In this document: piece by piece, positions 35,807 through 47,604 of the stretch
How positions within the stretch are numbered: position 1 is the first letter of the stretch
How the letters are laid out: each line of letters starts with the position of its first letter
NCBI GenBank assembly: GCA_000697335.1
Contig: JNEM01014845.1
Span: 1 to 56,053, forward strand
Length of the DNA stretch: 56,053 nucleotides
Reading direction: 5' to 3'
DNA from: Conidiobolus incongruus B7586
Lineage: Eukaryota; Entomophthoromycota; Entomophthoromycetes; Entomophthorales; Conidiobolaceae
Program-made: the position numbers and the translations under genes
Notes under the pieces: model-generated
Seen by the model: only the letters and a program-made list of their open reading frames with translations
Told to the model about the DNA's origin: nothing
Database searches by the model: none

Positions 35807-38123
35807 TTACTTTGATTCATCTCTTCCTAATTGTAATAAAGCAAGTTTTTCAGCAGTCAGTTGTAATTTATATTTGGTCTTGGCAATAGACTCATTTTGG
35901 GCATATAGCTGTCTCTCTAACAGATATCTACTATTGTTGATTGATTCCATTTTACTGATGAATTCGTTGGATACCGTAGTAGCCTTGGGTTGGGACTGAA
36001 CCAGTTGTAATCTAGCCTTAAAGTCATCAATCTTGTTTTGAATAGCAATTTTATCTGCATTAAAAGTGGCCAAAAGGTGGTCAAATTGCTGAAGAGGAGA
36101 TTTGGACTCTAAAAGAATTAGCTCTTCGTTCTTCTTAATACATGAAGCCATTTTTAATCGGAGTGACTGTTCCATTTGTTTAGCTTTTTGGATTTTGGCG
36201 TTTAGCTCATTGCTGTAATCAGCTTGGATTATTGATTCAATGATGTTTGATTTTACGAATTCTAGCAGCTTTAATTGACGACGATATTCTAAATCAATTA
36301 ATTCCCAGCGATAAGTTGTATTGAATTGATCTTGCTGAAGTTGAATCAAGTGTTTAAGGAGGGAGTCATAATGGGCTTGGAAACTTGCCATTAAAGATTC
36401 ATTGGTCTGGGAAGTTTGTAAATTAGGACATGCAGGGAGAGCTTGGCTGAAGGTTTCAGAGGGAACAAAAGGCTGTTGAGGCAGATGTGATGATTTCAAG
36501 TAGGATCTGACGTCACGAACAGAGCTCTTGATATTAGATTTGTTAGAGCATAAATTTAAAGTGGATTTAGGAGTAAATTCATATGTAATTAGCTCATCTT
36601 CGTTCAGTAAAAAAAGTTTGTCGTGAGTGGCTAAAATATGCGCCAATGGATGAATCCTTAATTGAGAAGGATTGTTTAAAATAAATAGCCCATGAGTTCC
36701 ATTAGTAATGTTAGCAATAAAGTCGGTGGTCAAAGCAGTTTGTGTATCTGAAGATTCTCCTTTTAGACAGCTTTGTAATGTGCAGAACCACGATGCAACG
36801 TTCCAATGGTAGATAGCAGTTTGGTGCTTCAACACCAATCCATCTTCTACATGTATAGTGGTTAATGGCTGATCTTTATCAGGTTGTCCTGGATCTTGTA
36901 AATTAAATCCTTCAAGTCCACACAGTTGCCACTGCTCCATATTATTTGAAGAATCTTGTTCAATCCATTGAGGGGAGATACTTTTGAGAGGTAAGAATGC
37001 TTCGATGCGAGCATTTGAGTAAGTAATAGCAATAATATCAACAGTAGGACCTTGGATCCAGTGAATGCTTTGAGGTAAATTGAGCCTGTCACTAACTAAA
37101 GGAGGACTAAATTTAATAGGGCCTTGTAATTTTGGTGCTATTGTATAAATAGGATGATGTAAATGTACGCTAACTTCAGTTAAATCGGGGTTTGTTTCAA
37201 GATCTGTGTTAGATTTCAAGTTATCCTGGCATTGGATAAGGAGCTCTTTAAGCCATGAGTCCATTACTGGGTTGTATTCACCCGATAATTGTAACTCATA
37301 TGCTAAGGATTCCAAAGCAACACGATTCAATCGAGCCAATTTAGGAAGAAAAGGGCAAATTAAGAAAGGCTTCCCTGATACGGTCAACAATAGTAAAGTA
37401 TATTGTTCCCATCCATCGCCTTTACCAAAACAAAATCCAATAAATTTAGATTCCAAAATTTTTGTGCCAAAGCCAAGATTCACTTTTCTCTGCTTTTTTC
37501 CAATCAACTTCATGTCATCAGCAATTAAATCATAAGTTAATTCTGGTTTATCGTTATTTAAAGTTAAATTGAACATTCTTAGAATGCCGTCATGTGTTAA
37601 AGTGACCAGGTGATCATTATACAAGCTAAGAGGATGCCATTCAACTTGAACAATTTTGGAATCTTCATGATCAGAGTAATATTCTTCACCAACTCTGTAT
37701 GCTCTATAATAAATTGACAATTGTTAGAAAAAAATCCAATAAAAGAAAAAATTTGTATGTAATTTACTTGATCAAAGGAACAGGGTCAGGCTTCAATATG
37801 TCTGAAGGAGTTGGAGCTCTAATCCACCATACCTCATATTTTCCGACTATCGCAATTTTGCTTTCATCATGGTTTACAACAAGTTTATAGACATCGAAAT
37901 GATTCATTTTTAAACCAAGTAGCTATAATAATGAATTTAATATTTTAATAGATATACATTCACTCTGATAAGATACCTTGAAATCAATTGTAGCTTCAAA
38001 TGGATTAGAAGGAGTGGAATTTAAACACCATACTTTAAGATGGTTTTTAATATACTGCACTCCAAACTGGTTATACAGTACACAAGTAGGATTAGACGTA
38101 GGTTCAAATAAGGATTTATGCAT
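35807..38123 (-). CDS. Nucleoporin of the Nup82/Nup88 family
   Basis: Three exons on the minus strand: 38123-37977, 37922-37768 and 37703-35807, introns of 54 and 64 nt, 732 residues (human NUP88 is 741). The N-terminal ~420 residues form a beta-propeller. VEWHPLSLYNDHLVTLTHDG followed by ILRMFNL matches the conserved WYPxxLxDxHVVLLTSDNVIRIY region of NUP88. The last ~290 residues are long helices with heptad character (for example LLERQLYAQNESIAKTKYKL), as in Nup82/88, which trimerises with Nup62/Nsp1 and Nup214/Nup159 on the cytoplasmic face of the nuclear pore and supports mRNA export. Splice phases agree across all exons. Family assignment is good; whether it should be called Nup82 or Nup88 is a matter of convention. 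Confidence 0.88.
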
Positions 38124-39912
38124 TTCGGCTTGTTTAAATAAGATTCAACGCAAAATGAAATTTGGAATGATTGTAATGAAGTTTATAAAATGTATTAAAA
38201 GGAAGTTAATTTGGTAAATTAATGTATATATTTATATTGACTTTATGAAAACAGTATTGTTTAATATTTAGTAAATTTTAATGATTTAACATATTTTCAT
38301 TTGCTCGATTTTCAAATGACGAAACTCTAATATTAAAGCTTAAATAATTTGTAATTCGATTTCCATTTATGGGATTTAAATTGATTTTATAAGAAACATT
38401 AATTATTTATATCATTAAATAAAATAGAAAATAATAAAACCTAAATAACTATTTTACATCTCATTGAACTTATTAAAAATATAAAATGAAATTTTTAATA
38501 ACAGAGTTTAATTAGGAACTGATAATATTATTTGTATTGAAATGAAAATATTTGAAAAAATAATAATTTAAATGATTTGAATAAATCAAAGTATAATCCT
38601 GTTCTAACTCTGCATTGAATATCGGATCTGCTGAGTGTGAGACGCAGAGGATAGCCAATCAACTATTGAAATCATTCTCATGCAATATACAATATAATAC
38701 ATTCTGTCAAAATAAATGAATGAATTTTTATTTAATATTTTCATTCAGTTCGGGTTTTTATGTATCAATTGATTGGAAGAATGTTACATTTATTTTAAGA
38801 ATCGGTGAATATATTATTCGATATTATAAACACAAAATATATACTTATTATATCATTATCTAACCATTATTAAAGTATTTAAACATTTGATTATAAACAG
38901 ATGTTGGCATTGTGCCATTTGCTTTATAAATATGCAAACTATCGATTTAAAAAAGGTAAATATCAAAATAAGATGAACCTGGAAATTTAAACAAAATTAA
39001 TGATTGAACCGTTATAAGATATATTAAAATAAAATACAAAAGACCAAATGAATTTTTTCAAAAGTTTGGTTAATATTCGATTTGAAACTAACATGATAAG
39101 ATAATTGAGGTTTTATTTGATATTTGATTATAGAAAATCATCTCCCTTATATTGAATGTAAAATAGTTTAGTTCATTACCAAATAAAATTTGATTATTGA
39201 AATGATTGGAGAGAAAGATCAATCATTTTCTCATTAATTTGGTTGTTTAAGAGTGAGAATAGGGTTTTATTAGACTATAAGGACTAATATACCTTTCATC
39301 TTCATAAAGATACGTAATGCGTACGTAGGTTATTTTACTTCTCTACATGGCTTAAATGCTTGATTATTCTTATATAATATCATTAGTTAGTTAATATGAT
39401 TATTGGGCGCATTATTTATATTAGTATTAACAAAACAAATGCTCATTATTTTAAATTAATTTTTGAAAAACTGGCTGCTATTGGATATTAAATATTATTA
39501 ATATACTTTGATTATCAACAAAATGCAGCACAATTTTTGATTTATATAATTCTTTTTAAATTATAAAAATATTATTTTGTGACTAGAGATCGAATATGAT
39601 ATGTTGAGTTAAAATATCGAAATGTTATAGTTTTGAGGGTACTATAAAAATTAAGATGGCACTTCCTTGTATAAATGTTTGTAAATAAAAATATTCAGCA
39701 TTTATCTTTATAAAAATAATAGATATAATAAATAAAAATACCAAATCACATAATTAATATTAATAATATGATATAATTTAGATATATGTTATTATTGTGA
39801 TCAATTGAAACTAATGCTGTTAATTTTTGGCTATATCCCATAATAATTCGGTAGAATTCATAGCTTAATTAGAGCAATATCGCATAAAGTATTATTATGA
39901 TAATCTCACAAA
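38124..39912. other. Divergent intergenic region between Nup82/88 and MTFP1
   Basis: About 1.8 kb of AT-rich sequence, with less AT-rich patches at 38590-38700 and 39270-39360. The latter has a palindromic TACGTAATGCGTACGTA stretch. It should hold both promoters. No RNA gene was recognised. Confidence 0.5.
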
Positions 39913-40583
39913 ATGACGGATAATAAACTAAGTTCAAATCAGATAAAAAAAATAGACAGCCAGGTTGAACCAAATCCATTCCGCCAAGTTCCGTTAAGAT
40001 ATCTTGGATATACTAATGAATTGGGTGAAGCTTTTAGACCTTTGATCCCCAGATGGTTAGTCAACGCTACTTATGGTGTAGCTGCTCTATATACCATTGG
40101 CGATGCTGGATACCAGGTAACAATTATTTAATATATAATGTTATATATTGATCATTTATCTTTCATGTTTAGGGAAATAGAGATAGAACCAAAGCAAAGG
40201 ATTTGGCTGAAAAATTAGGACTCAGTTCTGAATTAAGCAGAAATTACCAGAACAAGGTTATGGCCAGTGTTGTAGGAGATACATTAATCTGGCAAACATT
40301 AGCATCATTACTCGTCCCTCCTCTATTGATCCATCAAACAACAAAACGCACCAATCAATTTTTACAAAGTAGCTATATTCAAAAAGCCCAGATCAAATCT
40401 CCCAAGTTGCCCTGGCAGATGATCAAATTATGGTCTCCTACTTTAGCTGGTTTAGCTGTTATTCCTTTGATTGTTCATCCCATTGATGAGGGAGTTACCC
40501 TTCTTCTCGATTATACTACTCGCCCTCTCTTTAGAAAATGGTTTAATGATCAAAAGCAGTTTCCTGCTCCCCAATTTCAATAA
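39913..40583 (+). CDS. Mitochondrial fission process protein 1 (MTP18 family)
   Basis: Two exons: 39913-40116 and 40173-40583, a 56-nt intron between codons, 204 residues. Family hallmarks: PLRYLGYTNELGEAFRPLIP at the start of the domain, then WLVNATYGVAALYTIGDAGY. After the intron come VVGDTLIWQTLASLLVPPLL, a TTKR loop, and LAVIPLIVHPIDEGVTLLLD, matching the human IPIIIHPIDRSVDFLLD block. Three to four hydrophobic segments fit an inner-mitochondrial-membrane protein. MTFP1 is linked to mitochondrial fission and inner-membrane integrity. It is transcribed in the same direction as RLP24, 417 bp upstream of it. Its presence argues for an organism with conventional mitochondria. Confidence 0.92.
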
Positions 40584-41000
40584 TTTATAACATATAGAAA
40601 TTTAAAAATTATAATATATTTAAATTAAAATAGCCAATGTTTTTAATTTTAATAAATTAATAATTGTCATTTTGATCAAATATTTAAATTAATATGATTT
40701 CTCTTTTATAAATTGATTTTTATAATTATTACATTCAATAACTACAAACTGGACGAGGCAAAAAATATTTTTAAATTCATTCTTGGTTGAATTATTCTAT
40801 TGTGCTAGAATCAAGTCAACTTTTCTTGCTAACAATTTATTCCACTCAACTCCGTGATACTCAAATAATAACCCAATACTTGTTTAGAATGAATCCCATA
40901 AACTGAACTTGTTGAACTTATGATTCGATATTATAAATTTAAAATTTGATGTATTGAAAATGAAAATAATTAATATAATACTTATTAAATATATTAAAAT
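40584..41000. other. Intergenic between MTFP1 and RLP24
   Basis: A 417-bp spacer with the MTFP1 3' end and RLP24 promoter. 40740-40890 is somewhat less AT-rich. No other feature was recognised. Confidence 0.5.
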
Positions 41001-41549
41001 ATGAGGATTGAAAAGTGTTATTTTTGCTCTTCTAATGTTTATCCCGGTCATGGTGTGATGTTTGTTAGAAATGATAGTAAATGTTTCAGATTTTGTGCTT
41101 CTAAATGCCACAGAAACTTTAAATTAAAGCGTAATCCAAGAAAGGTTCGCTGGACCAAGGCTTTCCGTAAGAGTGCTGGCAAGGAAATGACTATTGTAAT
41201 TATGTTTATTTAATATTACAAATGTGTGAACTAATTTTTATTAATTTAGGATCCTACTTTTGAATTTGAGAAACGCCGTAATATTCCAGTTTGCTATGAT
41301 AGAGATCTCATGTCTACCACTATTAAGGCTATGAAGAGAGTTCAAGAAATCAAGAGCAAGAGAGAAAGAGCCTTCTTCAAAAATCGCATGTCTGGAAACA
41401 AAGAACTCGACAGACAAAAAGATATTCGTGATATTCAACAAAATCTCAACCTTCTACCTATTTCTCACAAGCAGCTCCAGCAAGAAGTTGTCAAGATTCT
41501 TCAATTGGGAGACAAAAACGAATCCGAAAGTATGGATACCTCCAATTAA
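41001..41549 (+). CDS. RLP24: RLP24, pre-60S ribosome biogenesis factor (eL24-like)
   Basis: Two exons: 41001-41195 and 41250-41549, a 54-nt intron, 164 residues. The N-terminal zinc ribbon reads [20 protein letters not shown] and continues with [20 protein letters not shown], i.e. Cys-x2-Cys and Cys-x3-Cys as in eL24. The family marker [20 protein letters not shown] follows, with [15 protein letters not shown] after it, and a basic helical tail distinguishes it from eL24 proper. RLP24 occupies the eL24 site on nuclear pre-60S particles and is removed by the AAA ATPase Drg1 in the cytoplasm. Near full length for the family (yeast 199, human RSL24D1 163). Confidence 0.95.
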
Positions 41550-41905
41550 CTCATTTTTAACATTATTACAGTTTATAAATAGAACAAATTTTTAGTATTA
41601 TAATTATTGTTAGAATTTTATTCAAAACTAAAGCCAATGATACTCTATCTTATCATGAACGGGTAATATTTATTATTATCGTTATTATTAACCAAATAAA
41701 CCTAATACAATTAATACGAACAATATATTTTGCTTTATTATTTCCTTATTTAATTAATTTTATCATTATTTATATGACTTTATTTATATTTTGGGATTGA
41801 GTATCTTTGCATCATTTTCTCAAATATAAATATAGGTTTATTTACTATTTAAAAAAATTTATTATTAAAGGATAAATTACATTCTATAAAGAGATTGAGT
41901 TATAT
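41550..41905. other. Convergent spacer
   Basis: 356 bp between the RLP24 stop and the stop of the 64-residue minus-strand gene. AT-rich; no feature recognised. Confidence 0.5.
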
Positions 41906-42100
41906 TTAGTTAGAATTTGTCAACTCTTGTAAGCTGTTGAAGACTTGGTTCAATTGGTGGCTGATATTGTTAGGTAAACTATGAACAGCAACTTCATTCG
42001 AAAGAAAATGTTCGAGAGTAGTATAAGCTTCGCCTAAGGGAACTGATTTTGAATCTGTTACTTTGAGATTTAAAGGTCTTGGTAATACTTTAGAAGACAT
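41906..42100 (-). CDS. Small 64-residue protein, unidentified
   Basis: ATG at 42100, stop at 41906, no intron. The sequence starts MSSKVLPRPLNLKVTDSKSV and runs into a helical half with LEHFLSNEVAVHSLPNNISH. Codon use (TCG, CTT, GGC, CCT, GAG) and a balanced residue mix are unlike the AT-driven frames in the spacers, which supports a real gene. It could be a small subunit of a larger complex. I do not recognise it; no transmembrane segment or metal motif is present. Confidence 0.6.
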   Translation of the reverse strand: MSSKVLPRPLNLKVTDSKSVPLGEAYTTLEHFLSNEVAVHSLPNNISHQLNQVFNSLQELTNSN

Positions 42101-43396
42101 GATCGAATATTAAAATATATAATTAACTTTTCATACAAATTCATATGTCAGTTTATTAGTTGCAGTTATTATATTTTAGAGTTATGGGACTCTGTTAGAA
42201 TTTTAAAGTATTAGAATTTAGAATTTAGAAATTCTAATAAAATTTATCTGATCAGATAAAATACGTGAGTCTAGTACTAAATGAATTTAATTCAGATAAT
42301 ATTGATATTAAAATATATCTTGTAATAATTGATTATTAATAATTTTTTAGATTTTAATGCCGACAATCTAGTTATTCATATTATATATATAATTTTTGAT
42401 TATATATTTGCTATCTTGACTGAAATTCTTAATATTTATAAAATATTCCTATCATTTAAAACCAAACTCATAAATTTTCAATTAGTACCAATTTATATTG
42501 ATATTTTTATAATTAAATTAGACAAACACAAAATAAATGATTATATAAAAATTGATCATAATATGCATATTTATATAAATTATAATGGGAATTTTTTTGC
42601 ATAGATTTAATGATAGAGAAACACCATTTTGATTGTATATGCAGTCTGCAGATAAAATATATCATTTATTTTAATATTCAGATATGAGTAATTCTGATTA
42701 AGGCGATCCTATTTATTAATAAATATTAGAGTTTAATTCAATTAAATATATTAAAATTTACAATGAAATTCAATTTTAACCATGATCCAAAAGTAGATAT
42801 TATATATCAAAATATATTTTTTAAATATAAATACTGATATTACAACTTGTGTGATGATATACTATCTATTAAAACTAAAAAATTAAAGAGTTAGGCCAAT
42901 ATGATGAATATGTCAAATTCAAAAAAAGATCAATTTTAATTAAAATCACTCATATTTGAATGTATGTACGAAAATATTGATTAAAATGTTAATTTAAATG
43001 ATATTTATTCAGTATATTTAATACTACGAGTATGATGAATATAGCTGAATTAAAGCTGAATTTGTACTTTGTCAGATGACAAATATATACCAAATTATAA
43101 GTATCGTTGTAGTGCATGTCAATTCATCTTTATTAAATCCAGTCCCAAACACCAGTAAATTCATCGGAAATGTCATATGATTGATTTATAATAAATTAAT
43201 ATCTTCAAATAATGTATTTCTTAAATTTGAATCAAATTCAGCAATATATATTTATATATTATTTTTACTACTATAAACAAAATCTAAAAAAAAAATAATT
43301 ATTTACAGCTCTAATATCAAACTGTATTTTAGTATATTCCTATATTTCGTTGTTTAATAATTAAAAATATACTAAACTAGCTTATAAATACTCAAA
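42101..43396. other. Divergent intergenic region upstream of WDR48
   Basis: AT-rich. An open frame at 42329-42604 is made almost only of Ile, Asn, Lys, Tyr and Phe and is judged accidental. Box-C-like GTGATGA and ATGATGA strings occur near 42852, 42902 and 43031 without a properly spaced D box. No feature is called. Confidence 0.5.
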
Positions 43397-46300
43397 ATGA
43401 CCAAGCCAACGGGCTTAAAACAAAGAATCAGTTTTGTTGTTAGTGATGTTGATGGAATTTACCAGAAAGATGCAAGTTCAAATATCAAGGACTATAAGGA
43501 GTTTGATCCTTTTAAAGGTCACTTATTAGGTATTAATAGTTTAGCTCTGGACGGTGATAAATATCTGTATTCGGCTGGAAGAGATGGACGTGTGATTTCT
43601 TGGAAACTTCAGCACAGTAATAAGAAAACTGAGGTATATAGTATTCTTGATAGTATTTATTGTTTTTTATGTTTATGTTTTAGAAAGGGGATAAGAACGA
43701 TATAAAGACAGAATATTATAAATCATCACTTCATCATTCGGATTGGATTCATTCAGTACTAGTTACTAACAATGGTCAATCAGGTATATATTTGACATTT
43801 GAAACCTATTATAACATTATATATGCTAATTTTCCTTACTTTATACAGTCATCACTGGCTCCTCTGATCACACTATTAAGTTATGGAGGCCTCATTCAAC
43901 AATTGACTCTAAATTGAATAACACTGAATTAATTGGGGTTCATTCTGATTATGTGAAATGCCTCAAAGAAGCCTCCAACTTAAATTGGTTGATATCAGCT
44001 GGTCTGGATGGAAATATCAAAATTTGGGATTTGCATGAATCTCCAAACAGAAAAATATCCTGTCTCGCAGATCCCCAGAATAAAACTTCCATTTATTCCT
44101 TAACTTCCTCTCCTTCAGGTCGTTTGATATGCTCTGGCTCATCAGATAAAATTTTAAGGCTGTGGGATCCTAGAGCTTCAAATACTGCTCCAATCTCCCA
44201 TTTTACTGGCCATACTGATAATATTCGATCTCTGTTGATGAGTGATGACGGACAGTGGATCTTGTCTGCCTCATCAGACACCACAATTAAGCTATGGTCC
44301 TTGCAAAATCAACGCTGTGTCACTACTTTTACTCATCATTCTGACTCTGTTTGGGATCTATATTCCACTGATCCTAATCTCAAAGTTTTTTATTCAGGCG
44401 GAAGAGATGGCATGGTATTCAAGACTCAGCAACCAGACTTTTCTAGCTACTTTAGATCAGAGGAATCTGACGCCGAAGACGAAGATTTAATCTATTCAGT
44501 CCCAGTGTGCCAAGAACAGAGCGGAGTTAATTCAATTGTCGGCTGGAATGATCAATCAATTTGGACATCCACTTCCTCATCGTCTATTCACCGCTGGCAT
44601 GATGTAGTGATTGAGCCAGAAGAATACATATTAGATTCCAGTACATATGCCAGTTTAGAAAATCAGCCTAACGGTGATCCCCACTCCATTACATCACCTG
44701 CTTCTCTTGATAAGCACGACCCCAAGCAAGATGAAATCTCTCCATTCCCAAGCTTAAATGGGTGCCCAGGTCCAAATCCTGGTCTCACACCACCCAATAT
44801 ACCTGATTTACCTGTTGAAGTCATAAAAGGTGGCAATGGCCTAACTAGATGTTTGATCTTAAGTAATAGGCGTCATGTTCTTACACTAGACTCTGCAGGC
44901 ATTGTTGCCCTCTGGGATATCATCATGGTAAGCTAATTTGAAGCTAAACAACCTTTAATTTATACTTATGTTTATATATAGTGTCGCTGTAAAGAAGTGT
45001 TTGGTAATGTTGATTTTGAAGAAAAATTCAAGGCTCTTAACCCAATGGTTTCCGTTCCTAATTGGTGCTCTGTAGATGCCAAAATTGGAGCTTTAACTGT
45101 GCATCTTGACGAAAATACCTGTTTTGATGCTGAAATATATGCGGATGAGCTTGATCTTGACCAATTCCCCCCAGGCACTGATGACTATAGAGTGAATCTT
45201 GGTAAATGGATGTTGGGAATTATATTCAGCAACTATAAACCAAAGCCCGCACCTCAAGTTTCTGAACCTAATCTGAACTCTCAGGATAAACCAGCTACAA
45301 ATACTACCAATGCTTTGGGATTATCAATCAATACATCAAACATGCCCAATACATCGGTTACTTCGCCTCTCCCAGTTTTTAATCCAGATAAAAAAGAACC
45401 TCCTAGTCCATTTTCAGTTTCTCTATCAAATATCACGCCTCAGCCTAAATCATTGCTTCCTGTTCCCCCTCAACCCACTTTGAATAATACAAACAATCCG
45501 CAAAAGAATTCTTCAACTGACCCTTCTGCACCAAGGCCTCAAATGACAAGAGCATATACCACTAATTATTCTAATATGACTGCTGTTGCCGCTTCTTCAT
45601 CTCCTCCACCTGAAACGGAGGAATCCAAGAACTCTCCAAGCCAATCCAATGCTGAAAACCTCTCCTCTATTCAACCTCCCCCTCCTTCTCTTTCACCTTC
45701 GTCGACTAGTATTATGGGAAAACTTCGACAATTTAGTACTAAGAAAATAAATAGAAGTCCTGAAAATGAAAAAAGCAACCTTAATAATAAACAGAGCAAC
45801 ACCAACGATTCCAGCGCACCTAGCTCCAATGATCAAACAGCTTACTCTGTGAACAGTCCTACTCAATCGACTGCTCCCTTTAACGGAGCTAATTCAGCCA
45901 GTCAGCAAGAGGATAACAATCAAACTACCGCTGCAGCTAAAGAAACTGACCAATCAAAAACAGATTCAATTCACCACAATGGCTCATCAGAGAAAGGCAA
46001 AATCCCCAGCAACTTGATGCTTTCACTACCTCAGATACAGCTCCCACCTCAAACTCCAATAATCTTTTCAGAAGAGTTGCCCGAGTCTTCTAATTCAATT
46101 GATAAATATAACGGGACTTATGAGAGATTGCCATCCGATATGACCGAATATCATAATTTAATCCCTCAATGGGCTTACAATTTTATTACTAAAGGGATTC
46201 GTCCTCATAAAGATCCAGTTAAAATTGGTTTTTTGCTTAAGCCTCACAATACCTCTCCTCTTCCCAACATTCCTAATGGCGACATCAGATTGCTGGCCAA

Positions 46301-46737
46301 CAGGGTACTTCGTGTGAGAAAGCTTCTTATGCATATTTGGGAAAAACTGGAGATGGATCGAGAGAAATTAAGGCTTATTCTTTATCCTAACGAAAAAAAG
46401 CCAACCAATGAAGCTGAGACCAGCCAAGGAAAAGAAACATCACAAGAAGAGGAACCATTGAAAGTAGAGAACGAATTAGAGCTTTTATGCAATGAACAAG
46501 TAAGTATTATATTATTAACATTCTCATACATATACTTAATTTTATTAGATCTTGGATCCCAATTTAACATTGGCCACTATTAAGCATTACATTTGGAAAT
46601 CTGGAGGCGATCTTCAATTATTTTACAGAACTAAGTCTCATACCAATCTCATATCCAGTGCACCCAATCTTAACAAAATCCATTCAGACTCTCTCTTAAA
46701 TACTAGACAAGAGCCTGCAACGCATGCTGCGCCGTAA
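43397..46737 (+). CDS. WDR48/UAF1 family deubiquitinase cofactor (Bun107-like)
   Basis: Five exons: 43397-43633, 43684-43783, 43849-44927, 44982-46499 and 46549-46737, introns of 50, 65, 54 and 49 nt, 1040 residues. An N-terminal WD40 propeller covers roughly residues 30-370 (repeats with VITGSSDHTIKLW, LISAGLDGNIKIWDL, ICSGSSDKILRLWDP, ILSASSDTTIKLW). Then comes the family-specific block CKEVFGNVDFEEKFKAL..VPNWCSVDAKIGALTVHLDE, close to human WDR48. Residues ~560-840 are a Ser/Pro/Asn/Gln/Thr-rich disordered insert, which makes it far longer than the human protein (677). The C-terminus (LIPQWAYNFITKGIRPHKDP, then KIGFLLKPH) is the WDR48 C-terminal SUMO-like region. In fission yeast the orthologue Bun107 activates Ubp9; in animals it activates USP1, USP12 and USP46. 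No partner peptidase is encoded nearby. Confidence 0.93.
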
Positions 46738-47604
46738 ACCATCCTATTTGCTGTTCAATTGGCTATAAAATAATTTATTTTTGAGCATTTGATCTCATCA
46801 AAATATTTAATATAATTCAGTTTTAATTAATATTTTACTTTAATAGTTCAAACATTAGATTAATAATTTTGATCTGTTTTTACCCGATATTCCGTTAAAA
46901 AACATTACAGCAAACAACTCAACAATTTTCTATTGATTTATTTCCAAATAAATTATATTTAGTTATATATACCTTTATGTGTGTGATTCTAGATAAGATA
47001 TTACCATTTTTGAACTAAACCAAATTATCATTTAGGATTGTTTTCTCGATTTCTTGGTTTAAAATATATTATATAATCTTGAAAGTTATAACATTAATGT
47101 CTATCATATTAATATCTATTTTTATATATAATATATATTTTTTAAATTTTCCATTAAATGTCTCAATCTCAATTTCAATATAATTGATTGAATCGAATTC
47201 AAAATTCTTTTAATAATTGAGACCAATTAAAATTACTTTTATTCACATTAATTATATCTATTATCTCCTCTATTTTAACATTTGAGATTAATAATTTAAA
47301 ATGATATTCATTCAATCCACATTTAAATAAATTAATAATATGATCATTATTCATAGCTTGTAATTCATTTTAGAAAGTAGTATTAAATAAGAAACTTTAT
47401 ATTATTATAAAAAATTTTCAATAAAAATTACAAATGTAAATAGCAAAAACATTAAATATTTGACTCAAAAAAAATAAATTAAATCTATTACAAAGCAATT
47501 TTTTAATCCCACAATAAATAAAGTATTTTTGTATAAAATCAAACGGAGCTGAATGAATGAATTTCAATCATAATATACTGCCTTAATAGTAACCAAAAAT
47601 AATA
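46738..47604. other. Intergenic between WDR48 and JIP5
   Basis: AT-rich spacer with WDR48 3' sequences and the JIP5 promoter. No repeat, RNA or coding-like frame was recognised. Confidence 0.5.

Noticed and set aside
42329-42604. 91-codon plus-strand frame
   Set aside because: Composed almost only of Ile, Asn, Lys, Phe and Tyr, as expected from AT-only sequence; no motif and no splice context.
42845-43060. Box-C-like GTGATGA/ATGATGA strings with CTGA nearby, considered as an intergenic C/D snoRNA
   Set aside because: Spacing between C and D boxes is either far too short (6-16 nt) or too long, and no rRNA-complementary guide was found.
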